Source of the DNA: Sphingobacterium olei
GTDB taxonomy: Bacteria > Bacteroidota > Bacteroidia > Sphingobacteriales > Sphingobacteriaceae
Assembly: GCF_005048855.1 (NCBI RefSeq)
Contig: NZ_SUME01000004.1
Span: 1-64,000, forward strand
Length of the DNA stretch: 64,000 bases
Direction: 5' to 3'
This document shows positions 46,841 to 54,711 of this stretch, in pieces (the first letter of the stretch is position 1; each line of letters opens with the position of its first letter). The notes below the pieces were generated by a model that saw nothing but the letters and a program-made list of their open reading frames with translations, was not told where the DNA came from and searched no databases. Position numbers and translations under genes: made by a program.

Positions 46841-47177
46841 CACCGATATACACTAGACCGTCTTCAACTTTTACAGGGAAGGTCTTTATAGCGCATTCGT
46901 CACCAGAGAGACATTCTCCCGTGCGAAGGGAAAAGGTTTTCTTATGAAACGGACAGGCTACTTTGGGCTCTTCGCCGAGTGAACCGATCATACCCCTGCT
47001 CAGGATCATTTGTCTCTTATGTGGGCATTCGTTCTGTGTGGCAAACCACTCATTCCTGCGGGTAAAATAAAAAAGTGCTATTTGTTGGTCCTCATGTTTT
47101 ATACAGACGCCGCCGTTCTCTACTGCATCGTCGACATGACAGGCTGTCAACCATTTGGTGTTGGTTAATGTTTTCAT
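46833..47177 (-). CDS. nirD: Nitrite reductase (NADH) small subunit
   Basis: From ATG 47177 the protein has 114 residues and a Rieske-type [2Fe-2S] fold. Both ligand motifs are present, C51-P-H53 and C75-P-F-H78, so unlike E. coli NirD this one should bind a cluster. It pairs with NirB to reduce nitrite to ammonium in the cytoplasm. The gap to nirB is 22 bp on the same strand, so they are co-transcribed. A longer upstream reading would overlap nirB and lacks conserved sequence. Confidence 0.88.
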   Translation of the reverse strand: MKTLTNTKWLTACHVDDAVENGGVCIKHEDQQIALFYFTRRNEWFATQNECPHKRQMILSRGMIGSLGEEPKVACPFHKKTFSLRTGECLSGDECAIKTFPVKVEDGLVYIGVE

Positions 47178-47199
47178 AGTATTTGTTTTTAGTATAATT

Positions 47200-49725
47200 T
47201 TAGGATGTGATGGATGGGGTATTCCAGTCTGCTGCCTTTTTCTGTCCTCGCATTTCTTCAAACCGGACGGAAGTGTCTTTTTCATCTGGTACATTCACAA
47301 AGTGAGAAAAGCGTTTGCGAATCTGCGGAGTTTCGATTGCTGCCTTCCATTCGCAAGTGTATGCAAGTATCAGTTTCTCCATTTCTTCTTCCCATTGTTG
47401 TGCCATATCCAAGCTATCATTCACAATGACATTCCGTAAATAATCGATACCTCCGTCCATTTTATTAAGCCAAGTGGCGGTACGGGTAAGCGGATCCGCT
47501 GTGCGGATGTAAAACATAAGGAACCTATCCAAATAGCGTATGCAGGTTTCGCTGTCTATATCACTTGCTAATAATAATGCGTGCTGTGGCTTGCTGCCAC
47601 CGTTACCGCAAACATATAGATTCCAGCCTTTCTCGGTCGCGATGATACCGAAATCTTTACTTTGAGCTTCTGCACATTCGCGGATGCAGCCGCTTACCGC
47701 AGATTTGAATTTGTGCGGCGCGCGTATGCCACGGTAACGTTCTTCGATGCGGATGGCGAAAGACACACTATCATGTAACCCAAATCGACACCATGTGCTC
47801 CCCACGCAGCTTTTTACGGTTCGTAGGGCCTTGCCGTAAGCATGGCCGCTTTCGAAGCCTGCCTCAATCAATTCCTCCCAGATAAATGGAAGATCATTGA
47901 GATGTGCGCCAAACATATCAATGCGCTGGCCGCCGGTTATTTTTGTGTATAGTCCATATTTTTGGGCGACTTGCCCAATCACGATAAGCTTGTCGGGGCG
48001 AATTTCGCCTCCAGGAATACGCGGAACTACAGAGTAGGTTCCACCTTTTTGGATATTGGCTAAAAACCTGTCATTGCTGTCTTGGGCGGTGTCGTTGCCT
48101 TTTTGGAGGATCATTTCATTCCATGTACTTGCTAACAAGGAAGAAACGAGAGGTTTACAGACTTCGCAGCCATCTCCTTTACCTAGGCCGTCTAAGATTT
48201 CGTCATATGTTTTAAGTTCGTGTATTTTGACAAGATCGTAAAGTTCTTGCCTGCTCAATTGAAAATGCTCGCAGATTACATTTCGAATATATTTACCCTG
48301 TTGTTTTAAGGTCATGGTCACCAAATCTTTGACCATTGGCACACATCCGCCGCAGCCCGAACCGGCTTTGGTACATTTTTTAACGGCATCGGCATTTTCA
48401 CAGTTTTGTTCGGTTACTGCATGGCAGATTTGTGCTTTTGTTATTCCCTCGCAGCTACATATTAATGCATCATCGGGTAACGCTGCAATACCCGTCGATG
48501 CGCTTTGTCCTGAAGCACTGCGCTCACCAAATACCAGATCTTCTGGGTTTTCAGGCAGTACCAAGCGGTTGTTCACCGTTTGTAATAGCATGTTGTAGCT
48601 ATTGGCTTCGCCGATGAGCATGCCACCAAGTAAATGTTTGCCATCCGGACTTAAATTAAGACGCTTATATATACCTTTATTTTTATCTTCAAATACGATG
48701 GTTCGCGCATAGGGTTCCTCAATGAAGGGATCGCCAAAGCTGGCTACGTCTACACCGATAAGCTTCAGTTTGGTACTCATGTCAAAACCCTTAAATGATT
48801 TGTCGCCTTCACATATGGTAGTGGCTGCCACTTCTGCCATTTCATAACCTGGCGCTACCAGTCCGTAGATCATTTCTTCGAAGAGTGCACATTCACCAAT
48901 AGCAAAGATATTAGGTTCACTGGTCTGCATGTGTTTATTGACGACAATACCGCCACGGGGACCAACTACGATTCCACTTTTTAACGCCAGTTCGTCGCGG
49001 GGCCGAATACCGGCGGAGATCACAAGCATATCAGCCTCTAATATAGTTCCGTCGGTAAAATGTAAATGCTGTATTTTTTGATCTCCTTCGATAGAAGCGG
49101 TTGCTTTACTCAAGAGGGTTTCTAGTCCCAGCGCAGATAATTTCTGCTGGAGAACCGTGCTGGCGGCTTGGTCTATTTGTCTCGGCATCAAACGAGGCGC
49201 AAACTCAATGACGCTAGTTTTTGAAATACCGAGATCCATTAACGCTTTTGCTGCTTCGAGACCTAATAAACCACCGCCTATTACAGCTCCTTTTTGTACC
49301 CCGCCAGCATATGCTTTAATTAGATCAAGATCTTCAATCGTGCGGTATACGAAAACACCTTCTTTTTCAATGCCGGGTATATTGGGGACAAATGCGGAAG
49401 ATCCGGTAGCAAAAACTAAATAATCATAGTTTAATTTAATGCCTCTTCCCGATTCAACGTATTGCTTGGTCACGTCAAGATGAACAATAGGATCATTGAG
49501 ATGAAGACTTATGTTTTTTGATGAATACCAATCTTCGGAACACATATATAGTTCCTCCAGAGGCTTTTTGTTGATGTAATCACTGAGATGTACCCGGTCA
49601 TAAGCTCTATATGGCTCATCACTGAATATAATTAATTTAAAATCGGTTGATTTTTCAAGTAGTTTTTCGCAAAACTTGTTTCCTACCATCCCGTTTCCTA
49701 TTATAATTATTGTTTTTGTTGCCAT
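47200..49725 (-). CDS. nirB: Nitrite reductase (NADH) large subunit
   Basis: The 841-residue cytoplasmic enzyme reduces nitrite to ammonium with NADH. The N-terminal FAD/NAD(P)-binding fold is clear (IIIGNGMVGNKFCEKLLE; GAVIGGGLLGLEAAKAL). A BFD-type [2Fe-2S] domain near 425-480 has C-S-C and GCGGC ligands, and a second BFD-like stretch (GDGCEVC) follows. The C-terminal nitrite/sulfite reductase half holds the siroheme-4Fe4S ligands in CVGSTWCRFG and SGCIRECAEA. Length equals family norms (about 840). It diverges from the siroheme methyltransferase gene. Confidence 0.94.
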   Translation of the reverse strand: MATKTIIIIGNGMVGNKFCEKLLEKSTDFKLIIFSDEPYRAYDRVHLSDYINKKPLEELYMCSEDWYSSKNISLHLNDPIVHLDVTKQYVESGRGIKLNYDYLVFATGSSAFVPNIPGIEKEGVFVYRTIEDLDLIKAYAGGVQKGAVIGGGLLGLEAAKALMDLGISKTSVIEFAPRLMPRQIDQAASTVLQQKLSALGLETLLSKATASIEGDQKIQHLHFTDGTILEADMLVISAGIRPRDELALKSGIVVGPRGGIVVNKHMQTSEPNIFAIGECALFEEMIYGLVAPGYEMAEVAATTICEGDKSFKGFDMSTKLKLIGVDVASFGDPFIEEPYARTIVFEDKNKGIYKRLNLSPDGKHLLGGMLIGEANSYNMLLQTVNNRLVLPENPEDLVFGERSASGQSASTGIAALPDDALICSCEGITKAQICHAVTEQNCENADAVKKCTKAGSGCGGCVPMVKDLVTMTLKQQGKYIRNVICEHFQLSRQELYDLVKIHELKTYDEILDGLGKGDGCEVCKPLVSSLLASTWNEMILQKGNDTAQDSNDRFLANIQKGGTYSVVPRIPGGEIRPDKLIVIGQVAQKYGLYTKITGGQRIDMFGAHLNDLPFIWEELIEAGFESGHAYGKALRTVKSCVGSTWCRFGLHDSVSFAIRIEERYRGIRAPHKFKSAVSGCIRECAEAQSKDFGIIATEKGWNLYVCGNGGSKPQHALLLASDIDSETCIRYLDRFLMFYIRTADPLTRTATWLNKMDGGIDYLRNVIVNDSLDMAQQWEEEMEKLILAYTCEWKAAIETPQIRKRFSHFVNVPDEKDTSVRFEEMRGQKKAADWNTPSITS

Positions 49726-49782
49726 AATTGAAGTTTTGTGTTTCTTTCATCGAAATTTTCAATGTTTAACACTGCTAAATTA

Positions 49783-49843
49783 GTAATATTTTGAATATTA
49801 CAAACATTTTTTATGATTTTTATCATATATTTTGATATTTTTG
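49783..49843. promoter_or_regulatory. Candidate Crp/Fnr-type site and promoter between nirB and siroheme gene
   Basis: The 229-bp AT-rich divergent region holds ATGAT-TTTT-ATCAT (49813-49826), which fits the Fnr/Dnr pattern TGAT-N4-ATCA. A 7-bp inverted repeat GTAATAT...ATATTAC lies at 49783-49801. A plus-strand -7 box TATTTTTG lies at 49836-49843, with only TATG near the -33 position. Nitrite-responsive or low-oxygen control is a reasonable inference. Confidence 0.45.
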
Positions 49844-49954
49844 GTTTGTTTTTTAATGCATGTGGTATGTTAATATCATATTTGTGTATTTTTATTTATA
49901 TTTTTCAATTAAATGAATATATTTTTTTGAATTTTTAATAATTTTTTTTTGATT

Positions 49955-50734
49955 ATGGGTGCTAAGACAAAAAATTTAAGAAATATTCTGTATTTGATAG
50001 GTGCAGGTCCAGGAGATCCTGATCTTTTGACAATAAAAGCGTATAAAATGCTTCGAAAGGCGGAAGTATTGCTTTTTGATCATCTTGTTAATCATGAAAT
50101 GCTCTCAATTGTGCCGGATTCTTGCTTAAAAGTATATGTAGGTAAAGAGCCATATGCTGATTTTACCCCTCAAGAGGATATCCATACGCTGATTGCACAC
50201 TACTGTCGAGAATATGGTGCTGTAGTACGGCTTAAGGGAGGCGACCCGTATATATTTGGTCGGGGTTTTGAAGAGCTGCTTTTTGCGGAAAGATTGGGCA
50301 TTGAGGTACGGTATGTTCCAGGTATAAGTAGTATGCAGGGCACGGGGTTTCACCATATACCGCTAACACATCGTGGGGTAAGTGATGGTATTTGGGCGCT
50401 TACCGGTACAAAAAAAGACGGGCGACTTTCGTCAGATCTTCAGCTAGCGATACAGAGTAATTCTACCGTAGTTATATATATGGGGATGAAAAAGCTGGAT
50501 GAAATAGCTCGTACCTATGTGATGTGTGGAAAAGGTGATACATCTGCGGCAATAATACAACATGCGACCCTGTCTACTCAGCGAGAGGTGGTGTGTAAGG
50601 TGGGTGATTTACTCAATGCAGCAAGAGGTAGTGGGTTGTCGCATCCGGCTATTATTGTAATTGGTGAGGTCGTGAGGCTTTATGCGGCGCATCGTTATAA
50701 CTTTGTCGATAGCTTTCAGTGTAACATGTATTAA
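49955..50734 (+). CDS. cobA: Uroporphyrinogen-III C-methyltransferase
   Basis: From ATG 49955 the protein has 259 residues. It makes precorrin-2 from uroporphyrinogen III and S-adenosylmethionine, the first step to siroheme. Family motifs are YLIGAGPGDPDLLT at the N-terminus, VVRLKGGDPYIFGRG near 90 and VPGISS near 120, with IPLTHRGVS after it. It has no fused CysG dehydrogenase/ferrochelatase part, so those steps need other genes. Siroheme is the cofactor of NirB, encoded divergently. Just beyond the common TIGR01469 core there is a short C-terminal tail. Confidence 0.9.
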   Translation: MGAKTKNLRNILYLIGAGPGDPDLLTIKAYKMLRKAEVLLFDHLVNHEMLSIVPDSCLKVYVGKEPYADFTPQEDIHTLIAHYCREYGAVVRLKGGDPYIFGRGFEELLFAERLGIEVRYVPGISSMQGTGFHHIPLTHRGVSDGIWALTGTKKDGRLSSDLQLAIQSNSTVVIYMGMKKLDEIARTYVMCGKGDTSAAIIQHATLSTQREVVCKVGDLLNAARGSGLSHPAIIVIGEVVRLYAAHRYNFVDSFQCNMY

Positions 50735-51081
50735 CGACAAGGAAAAGCTCGTCGTCGAAGTGCGTAGCCCGGGGCCGTTATTTGAAATTTTTCTCTTTCA
50801 GAAGATATTAATAGTGACCATGTGTTTTGGAAAGAAGCGTCATCTCCTTTTGCTTTTATACGTGGTACGGATCAAATTTATACGCCTCAAATGATGTTTC
50901 ATAAGTTGATTTATACGTATTTTTGTAGGATTCTATGATGTAGATCTGATTTTTACGTTTATGATTTCGTTCTTTCGTGTTTTTTTGTTAGATTTATTGG
51001 TGTATTATAAAAGTATAGGATCGTGTTCGTCAGAAATCCGACGAATACAGAAGCAGCTTAATACAGAAAAAAAATTGAGCT
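50735..51081 (+). other. Gene-free leader region before the fimbrial-like cluster
   Basis: 347 bp without a convincing gene. Short open frames here lack coding character. An inverted repeat TTCGTC...GACGAA lies at 51026-51045, about 36 bp before the next start codon. No promoter of the TTTG-N20-TAnnTTTG form was found. Confidence 0.4.
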
Positions 51082-51618
51082 ATGAGAAGGATAATTATAT
51101 TTTTAGTATTATCGTCTATTACTGCGTTATATGCCCAAAGTAATTCCGTTCGCTTAAACGTGGTGTTAAACCATGTGAATCATCTGGTCGTTAATCCTTC
51201 ACAAGCTGTAACAACGCTTTCTTATAATACCGTTGAAGATTATAGGAATGGTGTGAAAGTTGTTCAAAAGGAACATCTTACTGTATTTAGTACAAGCGCT
51301 TATGTGCTTAATGTAAAACTAGCTAATCAGGATTTTGCACAGATCGGTGGAGGAAATAATGAGAATATATCTCTTCCTAATATTAAGGTGGCTGCTACAT
51401 CCTCCTCAGCAAATCCCGGTCTAAATCTTACGTTTTCGCCTGCCGTGGCTCTCGGGATTGCTAATCATAATTTGATTTCCAGTACTGCGCCTTCTTTTAA
51501 TACAACGTTTGATGTTTCTTATCAAGGTCCGGGAAGTAATGAATTTTTAAAATACGCCGAGGAAAATAAAACCGTTGTTTTTTCAAATGACGTATTGTAC
51601 AGTTTAGAGCCTAAGTAA
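51082..51618 (+). CDS. Putative fimbrial subunit (minor or initiator pilin-like)
   Basis: The protein has 178 residues, a signal peptide ending ALYAQ and no cysteines. The mature N-terminus SVRLNVVLNHV alternates hydrophobic residues, like the donor strand of chaperone-usher pilins. The middle has YNTVEDYRNGVKVVQKEHL and the end is NDVLYSLEP. The same landmarks are in the 198-residue protein downstream (YKTAADYAAGV, TDVVYTITTP) and in the C-terminal half of the putative adhesin. I infer a homologous subunit. It is separated from the other genes by 505 bp, so it probably has its own transcript. No known family could be named. Confidence 0.6.
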   Translation: MRRIIIFLVLSSITALYAQSNSVRLNVVLNHVNHLVVNPSQAVTTLSYNTVEDYRNGVKVVQKEHLTVFSTSAYVLNVKLANQDFAQIGGGNNENISLPNIKVAATSSSANPGLNLTFSPAVALGIANHNLISSTAPSFNTTFDVSYQGPGSNEFLKYAEENKTVVFSNDVLYSLEPK

Positions 51619-52123
51619 AATCCCTATCGCAATCCCTATCGCTCTGCCATAGATAACCTTGTTGGCAACTTCCGTATGTCTACCTTATCTTGATCTTTGT
51701 ACAAGGTAAGTGGATTCTTCCGGTTGTATTCTGAGTGCTTTTTAGCTGTTTTATTTGGGTCTTAAGTAACAAAATGGATCTTGAAAAAATATTTTCTAAC
51801 GAAAATAGAGCCGTATTTTTGTATCTGTAGCTAAAGCACTACATCCGAAAAGAGCAATAAATAATACTCTTTTTATGCATTCATAATCTTAAAAAACATA
51901 GTTTAAACCTCTTCTAGTTGTGTTTTTTTTGTTTTTAACAATTATCTCTTCTCTAAAAATTGTCTCGTTACCGCAAAACGGATTAGATGTTTGAACATTT
52001 TTATATTTTTTGGGCGCAATTTCATATTTCTGGTGTGTTTTTCCGCTGTACTTTTGCTCAACAATCAATCGGAATATTGCTTGTTAGAAATAGAAAAACT
52101 AAAAAATTAAACAAATAAAAAAC
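51619..52123 (+). promoter_or_regulatory. 505-bp gene-free region with candidate promoters of the main pilin
   Basis: No gene is seen. Two -7-like boxes occur: TATTTTTG (51814-51821) with TTTT about 18 bp upstream, and TACTTTTG (52049-52056) with TTTC at 52027-52030. The second would give a leader of about 60 nt before the pilin. A short direct repeat of ATCCCTATCGC starts at 51620. The length of the region suggests regulated transcription. Confidence 0.45.
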
Positions 52124-52720
52124 ATGAAAAATTTATCAATTGCAATCGTATTATTTTTTGCAACAATTATTGGAGTTAATGCACAAACTGCTTCTACAAA
52201 AGTTCAATTAAATGTAATTTTGAATCCAGTGCTATCATTAGAAATCGGTACACATGACCAAGGTGCAATTGCAGGTTATGCTGACGTGGTGAACTTAGAA
52301 TATAAGACAGCCGCGGATTACGCAGCAGGAGTTTCAAAGTCGATTGCAGGACACTTAAAAGCTACGTCTATCGGATCTGGTTTTAAAATTTCTGCACAAG
52401 CTTTCAATGGAACCGGCCAAAATTTATCACGTGTAACCGGTGGTGGAGCTCAGGGTGGTTTTGACGGTACATTAGTGACTATTGCCTTAAATAGTAGTGC
52501 CGCTAAAAACGTAAGAGATCTACTTAGCAACAGTCAGGAAATGATTTTAGTAGGTACTAACACAGCTGGTGCGTCGACTTCTACTACAGGACAATTAATA
52601 GATGTAACCTATAAGTCGGCAGCACTTAGTGCGGAACAAATTTCTACTTATCTTGATAACAATGGTAAGCAGGCTGTAAAGTACACGACTGATGTGGTAT
52701 ATACAATAACAACTCCATAA
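52124..52720 (+). CDS. Putative major pilin-like subunit
   Basis: The 198-residue protein has a signal peptide ending GVNAQ and no cysteines. The mature N-terminus TKVQLNVILNPVLSLEIG alternates hydrophobic residues as expected of a donor strand. A beta-rich core contains the signature YKTAADYAAGV and GHLKATS, and the C-terminal strand ends DVVYTITTP. A strong terminator follows directly, which would give this small protein a separate abundant transcript, as for major pilins. Next come a PapD-like chaperone, a two-domain relative and a predicted barrel. I infer a fimbrial subunit assembled by donor strand exchange. This rests on pattern and context, not on a recognised family. Confidence 0.62.
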   Translation: MKNLSIAIVLFFATIIGVNAQTASTKVQLNVILNPVLSLEIGTHDQGAIAGYADVVNLEYKTAADYAAGVSKSIAGHLKATSIGSGFKISAQAFNGTGQNLSRVTGGGAQGGFDGTLVTIALNSSAAKNVRDLLSNSQEMILVGTNTAGASTSTTGQLIDVTYKSAALSAEQISTYLDNNGKQAVKYTTDVVYTITTP

Positions 52721-52745
52721 TAACTACTTAAAGAAGTTAAAAGGG

Positions 52746-52781
52746 AAGCAAGTGCTTATATCTTAAGCACTTGCTTTTTTT
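52746..52781 (+). terminator. Intrinsic terminator after the pilin-like gene
   Basis: A perfect 13-bp stem (AAGCAAGTGCTTA with TAAGCACTTGCTT), a 5-nt loop and a run of seven T residues form a textbook Rho-independent terminator. It lies only 28 bp before the chaperone start, so downstream genes probably depend on read-through. Confidence 0.9.
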
Positions 52782-52808
52782 ATAAGAAACAAGTAAGTTT
52801 GTAATACT

Positions 52809-53627
52809 ATGAATATTCGTCTATCTCTCCTTTTTACTATAATTCTATACACCTTTTTTGGATATGCTCAAACCGGCATAACAGTCGGGCCTCCAAGACT
52901 CTTTTTTGTATCGAATGCAGGCGAAAATCAGATCCAAACGGTAGATGTGACGAATCCGAGCAAAGATTATACCTTAGACCTTTCGGTTTCTCTTGAAGAC
53001 TGGCGTTATACACTTTATGGAGATAATGAAATGGCTCCAATAGGTACTTTTACAAATAGTGGCGCATCCTGGATCTCCATTTCGGAACCTTTTTTTTCAC
53101 TAAAGCCAGGAGAAACGAAAAGATTAAATGTTAATCTAGCCGTTCCGCAAACGGTTTCTTATACAGATTCTGTTCCCGTACATACAAGCATGCTTTTTGT
53201 GACGCAGCTTAATCCGAGACAAGGTGTGGATAAAGAGGGTGCTAACATAAAAATTGCAGTCCGTTCGGGGATAAAGATCTATCACCGTTTTAATGGCAAG
53301 GATAAAGCAGATCTGGAGATAACTAATCTAAAACATATGCATGTGGATAGTGTAGGAGACTTTTTAGAGCTCGCATTTGATGTTACCGGTAACATTTGGA
53401 TGGAGGGAAAAGTTCGAGCTGAATTTATTAATCAGGAAACGGGTCAGAAAATAGTATTGGATAATATGGCTTTCTATTGTCTTCCAGGTGATAAACGTAA
53501 ACAATATATCCAAGTACCGAAGGAACTTACAAAGGGAAACTACCTAGTATCGGTTATGCTTTTCTATGGTGAAGAGGATATGGTCAAAGCTGCGGAATTA
53601 GAGTTTGATTATGATCCAGCTGAATAA
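52809..53627 (+). CDS. Putative periplasmic fimbrial chaperone (PapD-like)
   Basis: The protein has 272 residues with a signal peptide (TFFGYAQ). The first mature domain resembles PapD-type chaperones: ITVGPPRLFF as strand A, NQIQTVDVTNPS as strand B with the Asn turn, and a strand F/G region FFSLKPGETKRLNVNLAVP. A second beta-sandwich (~145-270) follows, including KIAVRSGIKIYHRF, which corresponds to the domain junction where such chaperones have a conserved R/K-x-x-I-x-I-[FY]-Y stretch. In PapD proteins this holds unfolded pilins in the periplasm. The gene overlaps the next one by 17 bp, showing tight coupling. Similarity is to archaic or alternative chaperones rather than PapD itself. Confidence 0.68.
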   Translation: MNIRLSLLFTIILYTFFGYAQTGITVGPPRLFFVSNAGENQIQTVDVTNPSKDYTLDLSVSLEDWRYTLYGDNEMAPIGTFTNSGASWISISEPFFSLKPGETKRLNVNLAVPQTVSYTDSVPVHTSMLFVTQLNPRQGVDKEGANIKIAVRSGIKIYHRFNGKDKADLEITNLKHMHVDSVGDFLELAFDVTGNIWMEGKVRAEFINQETGQKIVLDNMAFYCLPGDKRKQYIQVPKELTKGNYLVSVMLFYGEEDMVKAAELEFDYDPAE

Positions 53628-54693
53628 AATAGCTGTTGCATTTTTTGTTCTATTATTGATGACAAAGTCATCTCTTTACGGACAAATTGCATTCAACCCG
53701 CATGCTACGGAATCATTTTATCAGATTACGTCCTATTTAGGAAAAGAAGGGGGCGAGCGAGCGAATACTTTCCAATTTGACTGGAGTGGACTGAATGTGA
53801 ATGTTCCAAACTGGTCGCTGTCGGTGCGGCTATTGCAGCCAGTATCGATTGTTGAAGCGGCACCAAGCAGAAATGGACAGACATTTCCATTGGATAAAAT
53901 CAGCTTTCGTTGGACAAATGATAATGGAAATCCGAATATCAACCTCCAAACGATTGGTGCAAGCCGGAATGATATTCTATTGCAAAATGCCAACGAGGTG
54001 ATGTTGATCGATCGATCCAATACGGCCTTGCAATCCTATGGCAATCATTCGACGCAGATTTTTTTGTATGGCACAATCAAGATTGCGCAAGGGAAATATC
54101 TTGAAAATTATCAGAGCGCGAATCAATGGGGATATATTCAATATCGCATTCCTTTGATTTATACCTTATATGATAAAGATAGAAATGTTTTGGGAACGCG
54201 AGCAATTGACTATCAAGTTCAAATTTTTCCCACATTAACGGATGGCCACCTTGTTGATGTGGAACCGGAATATAGTTTACAGATAGGTGCCCCGGCTACA
54301 AATGCTATATTGCGTTTCTTTACGCTTCAGGATTATACCGACGGGGTGTCTTTATCTTTTGACAATGCAGTCAAAGTGAATTCGAAGACCAATTTTGAGC
54401 TTCGGGTGAAATCACTGGATACAGAACTTGTGCGTGCAGAAGGAGGCGAACTGCCACTTTCCATATTATCGACGCAATTAACTGCTGGACACGGCGCAAA
54501 AGGGATTACCTCCAATTCTAATGTTACGCTTTCTACGGATGAACGGGTGTTACTCTCGGGAACCTCGGATAACAATAAAACGGCACAGCATTTTAACCTG
54601 CACTATAAGGCTAGTCTTACACAGCCCCAGATTTTATCGGCCAAACCGGGCAATTATTCTGTCTCGCTGTTGTATCTTTTGATACCTAAATAA
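53611..54693 (+). CDS. Putative two-domain tip adhesin with pilin-like C-terminal domain
   Basis: From ATG 53611, 17 bp inside the chaperone gene, the product has 360 residues with a signal peptide (SSLYGQ). The N-terminal domain (~25-210) is beta-rich, contains LNVNVPNWSLSVRLLQPV and resembles no family I can name. The C-terminal domain (~220-360) begins EYSLQIG and has FFTLQDYTDGV, the shared signature of the two small subunits, and ends VSLLYLLIPK. An N-terminal binding domain joined to a pilin domain is the architecture of FimH-like tip adhesins. It lies between chaperone and putative usher, with an 18-bp gap to the latter. The ligand is unknown. Confidence 0.62.
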   Translation: MIQLNKIAVAFFVLLLMTKSSLYGQIAFNPHATESFYQITSYLGKEGGERANTFQFDWSGLNVNVPNWSLSVRLLQPVSIVEAAPSRNGQTFPLDKISFRWTNDNGNPNINLQTIGASRNDILLQNANEVMLIDRSNTALQSYGNHSTQIFLYGTIKIAQGKYLENYQSANQWGYIQYRIPLIYTLYDKDRNVLGTRAIDYQVQIFPTLTDGHLVDVEPEYSLQIGAPATNAILRFFTLQDYTDGVSLSFDNAVKVNSKTNFELRVKSLDTELVRAEGGELPLSILSTQLTAGHGAKGITSNSNVTLSTDERVLLSGTSDNNKTAQHFNLHYKASLTQPQILSAKPGNYSVSLLYLLIPK

Positions 54694-54711
54694 CCTGCTA
54701 CAAACAAAGTC

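Noticed and set aside
47178..47294. Upstream extension of nirD
   Set aside because: It overlaps the end of nirB and carries no Rieske-related sequence.
50682..51143. Two short plus-strand open frames after the siroheme gene
   Set aside because: They overlap neighbouring genes in other frames, lack plausible starts and have no recognisable domain.
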